Assembly: GCA_029948255.1 (NCBI GenBank)
Contig: JALIZF010001912.1
Coordinates: 186,001 to 250,000, forward strand
Source: Telmatactis stephensoni
Lineage: Eukaryota; Cnidaria; Anthozoa; Actiniaria; Isophelliidae
Reading direction: 5' to 3'
Length of the DNA: 64,000 bases
Position 1 is the stretch's first letter. Each line of letters begins with the position of its first letter. The translations under genes and the position numbers were made by a program. The notes below the pieces were generated by a model. That model had not been told where the DNA came from and made no database searches. It saw only the letters and a program-made list of their open reading frames with translations. Shown here piece after piece: positions 1 through 10,246 of the stretch.

Positions 1-499
1 GCGAAAGAGTTATGGCGGTATGAGCATTTTATGCACATGAATGAATTTGAAATACATTTAATACTTGATCTGAAGAGATTTCTCGGTTGTCATTAATGCA
101 TAAATATGTATTACTAGTTTCTTGAAGCCTCATATTTCAGTAAACGTTCCGCGAAAAGTTTGAAGGCTTTGCTTCTCGCACGCAGGGTCGACCCGTTTCT
201 CGAAAGACCCGGTATTTTTACGGGCCCATTAATTACTACCCTGGGTACCAGAGGGTAATTCATTACGATAATTTACGATAATTTACGGAGAAAAGTACTG
301 TAGTGCGCAAGCACCCGTAAACTTGCCCGTAAAATCGCCGAAATTGAATTAACGTGCGCTTCTAGAAACACTCACATGTCGTTTTGTTCGTTCCTTGGGC
401 TTCCTGTGGCGGTCGCTCACCCACCGTCTCTAATTGAGCGACCGAACGATACGAAGGAGCGAAAACTGTGACTTATTGTTTATTCCTTTTTCTTTACAG
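1..499. other. Intron upstream of the synaptotagmin-like last exon
   Basis: No coding region seen. The stretch ends in a pyrimidine-rich tract and an acceptor AG at 498-499. It holds one copy of the dispersed motif TTGGGCTTCCTGTGG at about 397-411 and a short direct repeat of ACGATAATTT near 266-286. Confidence 0.5.
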
Positions 500-801
500 A
501 TTCGTATGTGAGAATAACGTATTACGTGCACAAGCAGTTAGTCAGCAAACGTAAAACAAAGATCGTCAAAAAAGCAACAAATCCCGTCTACAACGAACCG
601 TTTGTTTTCCAAATGAAAGAGGAAGAACTCAAACACTCTAGCGTCGTCTGTGAGGTTTTTGAAAGTGATTTACTAAAAACTGAGAAAATTGGAAGAATCA
701 CCTTAGGGACGGACTCATATGGGAGCGAGATTCGACACTGGGATGAGATGATGTCCACGCCTCAAAAACAGATTATCCAATGTCATAATTTACACTCATG
801 A
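500..801 (+). CDS. Synaptotagmin-like protein, C-terminal exon (C2B domain), partial
   Basis: This is the last coding exon of a C2-domain membrane-trafficking protein; the upstream exons lie outside the window. The exon opens after the acceptor AG at 498-499 and begins in mid-codon, so the GTG at 508 is not a start. The translation shows the C2B signature: a lysine-rich beta-4 strand (KRKTKIVKK), the NPVYNEPFVF block, IGRITLG, and HWDEMM near the end. Two usual features are altered. The D-x-D of the third calcium loop reads E-S-D, and the terminal WHxL motif reads CHNL. Calcium-independent or divergent synaptotagmins show changes of this kind, so calcium binding may be weak (inference). The stop is TGA at 799-801. 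The subtype cannot be assigned from one exon. Confidence 0.8.
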
Positions 802-847
802 CGGGAGATCACGTGACGAACAATTTCGGACAACACAGGAAGCCCAA

Positions 848-853
848 AATAAA
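848..853 (+). promoter_or_regulatory. Poly(A) signal of the synaptotagmin-like gene
   Basis: AATAAA 47 bases after the stop codon; a second AATAAA lies at 945-950. The dispersed GGGCTTCCTGTG motif (reverse orientation, about 832-846) sits just before it. Confidence 0.5.
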
Positions 854-1147
854 GTTATTGACTCGAACGAGAATAACTTGAATTTGTAATACGAAAGGTG
901 GTGGATCACACAGGATCTCCAGTGAGACGATGCCTTTGTCTTTAAATAAAATAGATTGTATTACAAAAATCGTCGTCCAGAGATCAGCATAATGAAAGAA
1001 AGAAAGAATTAAAGTAAACTAATTAGTTTCTAGTTGACAAACGAATACCCATCTTTTCTGTCCCCTTGTGTCATTCATGGATTCAAAAGTACTTTCTCTA
1101 TGTTTTGCCCTATAGTAGCCTTCTTAGCGGCCGTAAAGGGGGAGGTG

Positions 1148-1185
1148 GAGTGGAAGCGGAGTAAAGAGGCCTTGGGTCTGGACTA
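1148..1185 (+). mobile_element. Solo terminal inverted repeat of a MITE family
   Basis: The stretch ending GGGTCTGGACTA matches the right terminus of the 406-bp MITE at 59925-60330, including the AAGCGGAG and AAAGAGGCCT blocks. No partner terminus is seen, so it is a truncated relic. Confidence 0.55.
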
Positions 1186-1198
1186 ACTGTGTACCGGT

Positions 1199-1346
1199 CA
1201 GTGGCGGATCCAGGATTTTTCCAAGGGGGGGTTCCGTTCCTTAAATCCAGCTGTGTATAATATTCTATTGTTTGGTCGATGTTTGACAAAAAATGGCTTA
1301 AAACCTTCAAGGGGGGTTCCGTGGAACCCCCCCGGATCCGCCACTG
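1199..1346. mobile_element. 148-bp MITE with CAGTGGCGGATCC termini
   Basis: It starts CAGTGGCGGATCCAGG and ends with the inverted copy CCGGATCCGCCACTG. It is flanked on both sides by the 5-bp direct repeat CCGGT (1194-1198 and 1347-1351). The CAGTG...CACTG ends resemble hAT-type elements; a 5-bp duplication would fit an hAT5-like group rather than the usual 8 bp. It has no coding capacity. Confidence 0.75.
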
Positions 1347-1354
1347 CCGGTGTG

Positions 1355-2657
1355 AAACCCACGAAGTCCCGAAAAAGCTCGTATGATAAATTTTTCTATA
1401 CCTTTGCAATACCGATATGCACGTACATGCTTTTATTACAGTATATTCACTGGTGAGCATTTTCACCTTTAAACAAACAAACAAACTGATAATATTGCAA
1501 AATTGCGCTGTTGTACGATGCGGTTTCTACAACTCGTCTTGCATTTTGCAGTGAATCCTGCAGCGCAACGCAAAACGTAATTAACATATCAAAAAACTGA
1601 CACCATTTTGCTGGATATTTTTCTAAGAATCGAACAGTGAAAAAAGTTTTTGAAAATTAAAAATTGCTTTGTACTTATATCTCGCTAAGGGAAACCCTAA
1701 ATAAATATATAAAGCACTTTAAAAGTATCATCATCATCTACGTTTTCATGCGACATTTTTTACGAGGTGACACCGCGAGCCTTTATGAAGATCTTAATTA
1801 GTCGTTCAAGTCTTAGGGGGTGTTTACATGGCACTAGGATCATCCTAGTAAGCGAATCATCCTACCTGCTATATATTTACTGCATTCACTCTGTTTACAT
1901 GGAAATTTGAGTCTTCACTTCGGGTACTAGGATCATTCTACTAAACAAACTTTAGTTTTTTATCAACAGCTAATAAAATAATAATATCTTTCTTTCACGG
2001 ACGAATGGAAACTACTCTAAGGATTACTCTTTATTGTTGTGCAACAAAAACATCCATTCTGATAATTACTTCTTCCTTGACAACCGGTTGTCAAGGATTA
2101 TAAATAAACTGTAAAATGGAGCCTGGGCAAGTCTTGTCATGGACATTTATCTGGAAAATTGACAGCCATGGTTAACTTCGGTATTGTTTATGGCTGCTCT
2201 AATAGTTCAATTAGAAATAAGGACGAAAATCATTTTGGATTTGCCAGCAATTTATGCACAACATGAAGGTAAGTCCTTCATATATGGTACATTATGTAAT
2301 GAATTCATTCTTTTTGTATAAAGGCATATTACAATGTACCATATATGGAGGACCAACAAAGCCTGACGCTTTAGCTGGGGTCTTAATTATTTTCTTAGTA
2401 AACCAGTTTTCCTGCTAAACAAGAAAACAGGTAACTTTTACGGAAGTGTTTTAAAATACTTTAAATAGCTTTCTAAACTTTGTTCCTATACGGGCAAGCT
2501 TGAGTCAAACGATTTGTCAAGTTGGAGCGCAATCGAGTACTGTCAAATCGTAAGTTCATTTATTACGTACAATACTAAGAACTGTAAAATCCAATCAGTG
2601 AATGTATTCCTAATAATCTCCCTGAAATTTCGACATTTTCAGGATCGACAATATGAA
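1355..2657. other. Gene-poor stretch
   Basis: No coding region recognised. About 1815-1935 holds a degenerate inverted repeat (ACTAGGATCATCCTAGT, with GTTTACATGG twice) that looks like an old MITE. The rest is AT-rich. Confidence 0.4.
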
Positions 2658-4894
2658 ATGACTTCCATTCTGCAGCAAGCGTTTGTCTCGTTGGTCATCG
2701 TCGCATTAGTACAAGAAACTCAGCCGTGGAGAATCCGAAGACGGAGACGGAGGACTCCTAACCCACGTCCATGTGGGCCCAGAAACTGCCAAGTAGGCCC
2801 ATGGTCACCATGGTCGAGTTGCAACCATAGATGTGGAGATGCTGGAACGCAATACCGAACGCGAGCTAAAACAGTGGTCGAATGCGGTAGTGGTATAGTA
2901 TGCGCTTATCACCTGAGAGAAGAAAGCGGTTGTAATAGAAATGCCTGTCATAATGGTGGTACATCAACGTATGGACGATGTATATGTAAGCATGGGTTTT
3001 CAGGAACATGTTGTGAGCTGGGTAGGTACTATTTAGTACACGTTTTTCATAAGTTTAAGCGAACCGGCGTTTGAGTTCTCAAAGTTGGCAATTTCAGTTG
3101 AAAACGGTATGAAAAGTCTGGTTTTCACGAGCGACATACGCAGACTCAGAGTTGCACTATCTAAGGGATTTTTTTTTGCGTCACGGCATTTGGTTGCGCT
3201 GATCGCTTAATCCACTATTGTTACAGAGAACAATAGGGCAGAACCAAAATATGCGATGTATTGAAATAGAATGGAGCAGATTTTATTTGTTCCTGCTCTT
3301 ACTTAATTTCATCTTTGATCAATTTCCAGCCAAAGGAGTGAAGTTTACTAGTGCTTAATCGGAAAAGTTTAAACTTTATATGCAGAATCGAAATTTTAAT
3401 TAATTAATACAGGGTTTAGAGAAAGCTAAGAGAGTCTGACTCCCCAATTTGTCGACGCTTGTGCATGCTAAAAAGTCATCTCTCTTCCTGAGACTCTAGC
3501 TCCGTAAAAGTAAAGGAATTGTCTCCAAATTACATTTCAGATAAATAAAGATTATGATAAACAACTACTGGCATAAAATCAACTGATGTACATCAATAAT
3601 AATAAGTTTTTACATTGCTTTTCGCAGAAATATATTTAGAAACTGAGACACATGCACTAAATACAAGTCTTGAAGCAGGAAAATAGCGCCAATTGTGAGG
3701 AATTTGAATTGAATATTGTAACAAAAATATTTTAGATAAATGTTTCAGTTGGATAAAAATAATTTTTAGAGAAAAAATATATGATAAGTTCCTTAAAAAG
3801 TGTTTGTGTGTGTTTTGTTTTTGTTTTGTTTTCATATAATTTGTATTGCAGCCGTTTCTACATAATGAGTATAATGAAACAGTTTGTAGAATAAAGACTC
3901 AAATTCCACTCGATATAGCTATTTCAAATTACGTTAGTCGCTGAAAAAAAGGCTAAAGCTTCTGAAGTATCTTTTGTTTATCTTCCCAAACTTCAGCTGT
4001 AGCTATCTAGAGAAATTAAGAAATGTTGTCCAAGTTGTAGAATTTGCAAGCATTATACACAGTGAGTTTCTTATTGTAATGATATGTCACGGTGATAAAA
4101 TTTTTCATGATTCCGCTCTCAAAGCTTTAGGCTTTTTTCAGCGACAAAAAGTTAATTGAATTAGCTATATATGAATTTAAAAGAACCTTTACGAGGTATT
4201 TTATGGTGACCCTTCGGCGTTTAAACCAGAAGGTGTTGTTCTCTTTGCAGTTCGGTGCATAGACAGTCTCTCCTCCCAGAGAAGTCACTGTTCAACTGGA
4301 CAAGTTTGCTGCATAAAGAAAGGAGCTGCAAGTTGTTGTAGCAAGTCTGATGCACAATTGGAATGCAATGATAAAGGGAGTGAATATCGAAGCCACTGTA
4401 AATCTGGGCAAGTCTGCTGTATCGTCGATGGCATTCCACGCTGCTGCTCTCAACATGAGGCAGACGATCGTTGCTCAGATAATAGAGCAATTAGAAGTCA
4501 TTGTCCGAAAAACAAACGTTGTTGTACGACAGTTGAAGGCACTGCTACATGCTGTGACCCGGAACCTATCCAATGCACCGACAAATATTCCTATAAGAGA
4601 AAGCAGTGCAAAGCAAGCCAAATATGTTGTGTTCAGGATAAGCATCCAGGATGCTGCGAGCCTAAAGATGCCGATGTAAGATGCACAGATAGAGGACAGA
4701 TAAGAAGCCATTGCGCAAAAGGCAAAGTGTGTTGTACTTTGAGTGGTGTTCCTGGCTGTTGCTCCAAGCTATATGTTCGTTGTCATGACAGTGGTTCAAC
4801 ATATAGAAGCCACTGCCCAGTTCATAAGAGATGTTGCATTGTGGGTACCACCAAGCCCTGGTGTTGCAGTGGAAACAAGCTGAAGTCATGGTAA
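2658..4894 (+). CDS. Secreted TSP1-EGF protein with six cysteine-rich repeats
   Basis: Two exons are inferred: 2658-3021 (donor GTAGGT) and 4251-4894 (acceptor TTTGCAG), joined in phase 1, giving about 335 residues. ATG 2658 is chosen because it starts a hydrophobic signal-like segment (residues 5-18). An arginine-rich stretch follows (25-32). A thrombospondin type-1 repeat covers about 44-97 (WSPWSSC, then RCG), followed by an EGF-like module (about 97-119). The second exon holds six tandem units of about 33-37 residues with the pattern C-x(7-9)-C-x5-CC-x(5-7)-CC, usually carrying RSHC and VCC or RCC. I do not recognise this repeat as a named family; the spacing recalls cystine-knot or WAP-like folds. 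It is probably extracellular (matrix, mucus or adhesion), by inference. A GTAAGT overlaps the stop at 4891, so further downstream exons are possible, although the two-exon frame closes exactly. Confidence 0.7.
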
Positions 4895-5219
4895 GTGCAT
4901 CCTTGAGCGAATATTTTGGGGGTGAGGAAGAAGAAATGCCTTTTCTTCTCCCTTCCCCTTTCTTTAGCCCTAGGGTCTCCCCCAGGCAGTGGTAAGTGAC
5001 AAAACTTTGTTTACTTATTAGAGCTGTTCCGCATAAGAACTTTACGAATGTAAATTAATTTCAGTGGACCTTAGATATGCAAATAAGACGAACAAAGTAC
5101 TGAGATGAACAGAAACTGGATAATTTTAAAGCTCTCTGTAGCGCTGTTACTAAGGGATGATGCTCTTTCATTTAACTAGTTGAATAATTAACTGCAATAG
5201 TTACGGTGTTTTCGTTATC

Positions 5220-6281
5220 TTAAACGTTTTCAAATAATCTTAAACGCCGTTCAGTAAGGAAGGTACATAATTCTACAACACACGGTAAAAGCCATCTAGG
5301 GTGGCGCCAAATTCCAGATATGCATCTAAAATCCTTCAAGTTTTTAAATATATGTTCGATTTTGATCCTCCTTCTAGACAGTTCTCGGTTAAATCTCCTA
5401 GCTCTTCGCCTTTGTTGATTATTCATTCTACGTAATTGTACCGGTCTAAATGGTGTTAGTAAAGGTGGGTTATCTGGATATCCTTGATCACCCAAAAGTG
5501 CAACTCCTTGTGGAAGGTCGAGAGTTTGTCCAGGTCCAACTGGCTCCATGAGGCGAAAGCTCTGTGAGTCATGTGTACTTCCTAAAAAACCAGCCTGTAA
5601 AAATCGAATTCGTCCATGATTGTCACAGATCATTTGAGTGTTTAGTAGGTGGTAATGTCGGTGTCCACTATAAAACTGGCGTTGTGGTTCAATAGAAGGC
5701 TTCAGTATTTCATGGGGATTGACGTCTATACATCCAACGGCATGGGGAAATTTAATCCAAGTGTTACGCATACCATTCCATTCTTGGTTGGTAGGCCAAG
5801 TCACAGATGAATTGAAGTGGTGCCAGAGAACACCAATTCCTTGGTATAGCAATGCTTTTATGGTTTGAGGACTGACATCAAACAGTAATGAAAGCGTATG
5901 TAAATGTGGGTATGTTCGTAACCACATAAATACTACAAGCACCCTATTTACAATGCTTAGTTTGAATCGTCCAAGTCGTTGTCTAACGTTTCCTCGCCTT
6001 GTTAGTGCAAAAAATCGCGGTGCAGTCTGTCTAACAATTTCTAAAAATGATTCTGGTGTTTCGCCAGTGTTAAGCCAAAATAAATAGCACTGTCGAGAAA
6101 AGAGAGCAAACACATCCCTTCCATGAAACTGTTCACCATGAAAATAATAAAACAGTCGATCCCTTAGTGGTAGTAGAACATTTGCACTCGGAGGAAAAAG
6201 GAGACCCAGTAAACCAAACAGCTGTAAACAACAAGTCAGCACCACGGCAAGTAATGCATAGATTTGATCATGGCGATTCAT
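5220..6281 (-). CDS. Harbinger-like DDE transposase
   Basis: About 353 residues from the ATG at 6281 (the frame stays open upstream to 6392). It belongs to the DDE_Tnp_4 superfamily, enzymes that cut and join transposon ends. The catalytic triad is visible: D in GCIDVN (about residue 186), D in GSTHDSQSF (about 238) and E in RIKIEHIF (about 309). The LLGDQGYP block before the glutamate is also typical. The N-terminal third holds a helix-turn-helix-like region around LSLLFDVSPQTI. No frameshift or stop is seen. It lies inside the TIR-bounded element and diverges from the 6583-7149 gene across about 300 bp. Confidence 0.88.
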   Translation of the reverse strand: MNRHDQIYALLAVVLTCCLQLFGLLGLLFPPSANVLLPLRDRLFYYFHGEQFHGRDVFALFSRQCYLFWLNTGETPESFLEIVRQTAPRFFALTRRGNVRQRLGRFKLSIVNRVLVVFMWLRTYPHLHTLSLLFDVSPQTIKALLYQGIGVLWHHFNSSVTWPTNQEWNGMRNTWIKFPHAVGCIDVNPHEILKPSIEPQRQFYSGHRHYHLLNTQMICDNHGRIRFLQAGFLGSTHDSQSFRLMEPVGPGQTLDLPQGVALLGDQGYPDNPPLLTPFRPVQLRRMNNQQRRRARRFNRELSRRRIKIEHIFKNLKDFRCISGIWRHPRWLLPCVVELCTFLTERRLRLFENV

Positions 6282-6582
6282 TTTTATAGATAATCGGATA
6301 TGAGAGTCTCGAATACTTTCTTGTTGCAGCTGATTTGAATCAGGCGAACAAAAGGTGACAATCCTATAGCCCTGATTAATTACCCAATACAAAAAGGGAT
6401 TAGTGCTCGTAAATTTCCAGATTTTTTCCTTTCTTTCGCTCTAATTGGACTGTGATGTTTGGCAGTGCTAGCGTACTATTTGTCACCTAAAGTGAAATAT
6501 TTCTCCAACCGCACTATAAAAAGCTTTAGTTCACTCGTGGCATTTCTCTTCTGAGTTGCCCTACGTTCGTTGTTGCAAGCAA

Positions 6583-7149
6583 ATGAAAATGGCCAGCAAA
6601 AGACTCAAAATAACAGTTGGAGAAACAGAAAAAAATATCGTCATGGAAGCATATCTTCACCTAAACTCAAAAGGATGGACTGAAGTGCTAAACAAAGTCA
6701 AAGAACTTATTGCAAAAGAACCCATAAATCCACGCTTGTTGGACTACTATACTAATATGCCGACGACCACCTCTGTTGGAAGAATACAGAGAATAGTGCG
6801 TAAAGAAATTCAGAACAGTTCTATGAAAGCCACATCAAATACAACAGTGACCAGTGCTGTAGATAAGGTGACAAAAGGACAAATGAAATACGCTGCAAAA
6901 AGAACTCCCGAAGAACGATTTGACGAGAAGTTATTAGAATTCATAGATAGCAGTAGTCAGTCTGAGTCTGAGGAAGTGGCAACAGACGATGTGGCTTCAA
7001 AAAAAGGAGCCAAAAAACAGAAAACCACTCGAGAGACAACTATGGAAGCACATGAGGCACATACTACAATGTGCAAGCAAGCAACTGCAAGCATAAGTTT
7101 GATGGAAAGAGTTCTTACTAAACTGGAGTCAAAATTGGATGACTTGTAA
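6583..7149 (+). CDS. Transposon accessory protein, 188 aa
   Basis: An ORF divergent from the transposase, inside the same element. The ATG at 6583 or 6589 is likely; the frame extends upstream without an ATG. It is highly charged: a lysine-rich N-terminal half, an SSSQSESEE acidic stretch, a KKGAKKQK basic stretch and a predicted C-terminal helix. Harbinger elements usually encode a second, Myb/SANT-like DNA-binding protein that takes the transposase to the nucleus and the ends. I cannot see a clear Myb motif here, so the role rests on position and composition. Confidence 0.65.
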   Translation: MKMASKRLKITVGETEKNIVMEAYLHLNSKGWTEVLNKVKELIAKEPINPRLLDYYTNMPTTTSVGRIQRIVRKEIQNSSMKATSNTTVTSAVDKVTKGQMKYAAKRTPEERFDEKLLEFIDSSSQSESEEVATDDVASKKGAKKQKTTRETTMEAHEAHTTMCKQATASISLMERVLTKLESKLDDL

Positions 7150-7918
7150 TATTCAGCTGCTACGACAGTTACAGAACTTTAGTTTCAGTTTATAGTGTTC
7201 ATGGACTGCATATGTAATGTTATGCTTATAAATAAATTCAAGTACGTATACGCACGGCAACGTTCCTTGAATTTTTGTTTGTTTGTTTGGTTTTGTAGCA
7301 CACAAGAACTACCAAATTAAGACTAGAAATAAGAGGTTTCAACTGTGATGATTGCTTTCCTTGTTTGTTTCGTTTTGTTTGTTTGTTTGCCCGGAGTGTA
7401 TTCGTAAAATAGCACCATAAAATATTACTTTTTTCGAAACGTCCTCCAATTTTTTTTCTCCGTTGAAATAGAAATCACATGCATAGCGTTTTCTTTCCAA
7501 AAATCACTGTTTTCTGACCGACAACCCCGTTTACATGCGGTTGTAATGAGGTAAAAACGAAGAAAAAATATTTGTTTTCAGACATATCTGGACACGTGTG
7601 GACTGGGCCTAATTTGCATCTCTAAAGTTGATTTACATTTGTAAAGTTCTTATGCGGAACAGCTCTATTGATTAAGTTTGCCTGCATATCCTCCTTTCAA
7701 TGCGAGTAGTTCCAAATGTTTTTGGCTGAGCTCCATATTAAACCCACGCCTGGTAGGTTGAGTATCGGTCTTCAGTTCGAGTCCCGAAAGGTTGGGATTC
7801 GAGCTACCCGACCACAATGTACGGTCGTGAAACTAAGCTGAGGAGAATAATTAGTGCTGCCTGGGTAATTACGCCTGACATAATGGTTAGACTCCTCACG
7901 GATAAGAATGTTAAACCA

Positions 7919-8109
7919 TAGCCTCCTCCGCAGGCAACTCCTTTTATCTCTTGGGCTTCCTGGGCTTCCTGTTGCAAAGAAGAGAGACTGAGAGCGAGCC
8001 AAAAAAGATGAGAGGGGAGGGGGTCAGGCTCGGAGACTTCGCAACACAGGAAGCCCCAACAGCGGCTTTTTTCCGAAAACAAATGCGGTGTTGCCTGCGG
8101 AGGAGGCTA
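7919..8109. mobile_element. 191-bp Mutator-like MITE
   Basis: Termini TAGCCTCCTCCGCAGGCAAC and its inverted copy, flanked by a perfect 9-bp direct repeat GTTAAACCA (7910-7918 and 8110-8118). A 9-bp duplication points to the MULE superfamily. Inside, the dispersed motif GGGCTTCCTG appears at 7951-7972 and inverted at about 8043-8056. Confidence 0.85.
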
Positions 8110-8134
8110 GTTAAACCACTGGTCCTCCATCATT

Positions 8135-8192
8135 GGAGGTGATGTTAGTGAGGTGATGTGAGGTGAGGTGAGGTTTGTTTGTGAGGTGAGTT
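8135..8192 (+). repeat. GAGGT-rich simple repeat
   Basis: Degenerate run of GAGGTGATGT and GAGGT units directly after the MULE-type MITE. Confidence 0.7.
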
Positions 8193-9099
8193 TGCAAGTT
8201 CGGCAATCATTAATTTGTGTTTCATTTTTTATAGGTCATTAGTTGTCACCATATTGGCAGTGATGTCCATGTTGATATAAGCTGTTCCCAAACAAATTAC
8301 ATAATTTATTCAGCAAAACAAGTTTCTCGGGTAATTAAGGCCTGGGTCAAATCTTGAAAAATACCCCCAGCGATTGGAGTTAATTGTTTATTTACCAACT
8401 TCAAATAAGGACAAATGGAAAGTTAACATCAGTTTTCTTGGAGTGAAAATTTGGAACTCATTATCTCAGGATTTTAAGATCAAGACTCGCAGATTTTATA
8501 AACGAAATTAAGTGAATCATTTTTAAGTTTAGCTTAGGATTTCTGTGTGTTTGATTTCATTTTACATTTTTAGCTTTAGCTTTACACAAAAACAAAAACA
8601 AAACAACAGCAACAGCAACAATTGACAACAGAAGAAAAACAAAACAAAAACAAAAAACACGGAACATTTAAGTATCTGTATTTAACATTTCCGTGTAAAT
8701 TTATAATAATTTTAATAATATAATGTATAATAATATAAATATAATAATGTTTATTACGTACTAGAGTGCAAATAAAGTTTCAATCTCCTTCATCAAGTCG
8801 CAGTTTTGATACAATTTTAAAGTTTTTCCGCTCCATCTTCAACTTGAAAATTATTCCGATTGCTGGCGGGAAAGGTATTTTGTAACATTTCAATGTCTTT
8901 AATTCAGTTTAATTTTATATCCAAACAGACTCTGTTGAGTGTGCACTCGGCGGGCTATCGAGCCTCCTCGGCTGAACATTCGCTCTAAGACTGCATTTCG
9001 TGGCAGACGACAAAAACACTGCATGTCATTGACTTTAATTATAATACAAGGGGATCGGAGGCAGGTAGTCTTACTGATGATCACTGGAAATTTTTGCTC
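8193..9099. other. Gene-free AT-rich stretch
   Basis: No coding region recognised. It contains an A/C-rich tract (about 8585-8662, AAACAAAAAC type) and TAATAATATAA-type low complexity near 8705-8750. Confidence 0.4.
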
Positions 9100-9262
9100 A
9101 TTTCCTATGATAGGAAATATCTAAGACATTGCATTTTCCTATGATAGGAACTGGACAAAATGTAGGACAAATGTCAGTAGGAAAATACATTTCCCTACAT
9201 ATTTCCTAGATATTTCCTATAATAGGAAAATGAAAAGGTAGGAAATATCTAGGAAAATGCAA
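9100..9262. repeat. Cluster of TTTCCTATNATAGGAAA palindromes
   Basis: Three near-identical 17-18-bp palindromes (about 9101, 9133 and 9211) plus related half-sites (AGGAAATATCTAGGAAA) within 160 bp. They lie directly before a MITE and may be part of its flank. Confidence 0.6.
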
Positions 9263-9284
9263 TGATTCCCGAAAAAGCTCAAAA

Positions 9285-9540
9285 ATTGACCCTTCAAAAC
9301 ATAGAAGCTGGGATCGACCGAAATGAACACTGGGGAATCTGTTAATTAGATGATTTTAAAGAAGCGCGTGTACGTGGACGTTTTTAACAGTGACTGAGAC
9401 AAATTCTTGGTATTCCAAACACGATTATGTGGCAAATTCATCGATAAAACATATCGGAAAATCCATATATTACTAGTGCACGTATACCCAGGAAACATTT
9501 CGGTCTCAGCTTCTAGGTTCGATAATTTGAAAGAGTCAAT
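9285..9540. mobile_element. MITE family A, copy 1
   Basis: Inverted termini (TTGACCCTTCAAAA... and ...TTTGAAAGAGTCAAT) with subterminal AAGCTG and CCGAAATGA blocks. The same element recurs at 29115-29347 and 60503-60713, all sharing an internal CCATATATTACTA block. Confidence 0.8.
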
Positions 9541-9574
9541 GTATGTATTTATTGCAATTTAAGTTTCACAAAGC

Positions 9575-9740
9575 CCATAATGCCTTCTGTTTTTTGGGGG
9601 GTAGGTATTGTAATTCAAATAAATTTAAAACAAATTGTTATTCAAACCAAACAAATTTGAATTAAAACTACTATCCCCCCCCCCAAAAAAAAAAAAACAA
9701 CAACAACAACAACAACAACAAAAAACAGAAGGCATTATGG
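9575..9740. mobile_element. Hairpin MITE with an internal CAA expansion
   Basis: Arms begin CCATAATGCCTTCTG, run through TTTTTTGGGGGG, and close inverted at 9740. A (CAA)n microsatellite has grown in the right arm (about 9688-9720). Confidence 0.7.
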
Positions 9741-9910
9741 ATATGCGAAAGTAGAAAATAGATCTAAAAATACGTGTTTTATGTCGTAGGTGACATACGC
9801 ATTAGATTCAAAAGTAATGTTTTTGGACTCTATCCCTAAAGGTGAACACCACCTGGGCCATGTCTTACTGCGCCTAAGGGTTTCAAACAGATGTGAGAAT
9901 ACAATAGAGT

Positions 9911-10164
9911 CCAAACTGGACTGGAGCCAAACGTGATCTCCTTGAAAAATATAGTTAAAAAGGTGCAATACTTTAAAAACGAGATTTGTATAGTTAAACC
10001 TTCGTCTCTATAATCACTTTAGTCTGATCTAGTCTAGTCTGATCCAAACTGGACTGGAGCCAAACGTGATCTCCTTGAAAAATATAGTTAAAAAGGTGCA
10101 ATGCTTTAAAAACAAGATCTGTATAGTTTGAGCCTTCGTCTCTATAATCACTTTAGTCTGATCT
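9911..10164 (+). repeat. Tandem duplication, ~133-bp unit
   Basis: Two copies, starting at 9911 and 10044 (CCAAACTGGACTGGAGCC), about 95% alike by eye. No coding content. Confidence 0.85.
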
Positions 10165-10246
10165 TTAAAAACTTTATAACTGAAGAGTGACGGATTGGAT
10201 AAAGAGCCGTGTGTGTTGGGGGATTACTCAGGTATTTAGTATAGGC

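Larger units (their letters stand above)
5020..7666. mobile_element. PIF/Harbinger-type DNA transposon, nearly intact
   Basis: The 2647-bp element has about 36-bp terminal inverted repeats beginning AGAGCTGTTCCGCATAAGAA, with one mismatch in the first 36 bases. It is flanked by the 3-bp direct repeat ATT (5017-5019 and 7667-7669). It carries two divergent ORFs: a DDE transposase (minus) and a smaller protein (plus), the usual Harbinger layout. Both frames are open and the termini match closely, so the insertion looks fairly young. Confidence 0.88.

Noticed and set aside
1110..1484. 124-codon minus-strand ORF
   Set aside because: It runs through the 148-bp MITE and flank; the apparent protein is the repeat sequence.
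4475..4889. Antisense ORFs over the cysteine-rich exon
   Set aside because: They are shadows of the repeated plus-strand coding pattern and lack domains.
2658..4894. Reading the cysteine-rich repeats as a coral toxin
   Set aside because: The long multi-repeat architecture with TSP1 and EGF modules fits an extracellular structural or adhesion protein better; no known toxin scaffold is matched.
7740..7812. tRNA-like stretch with a possible B box (GTTCGAGTCCC)
   Set aside because: No matching A box, no cloverleaf and no CCA context could be built; at most a decayed SINE.
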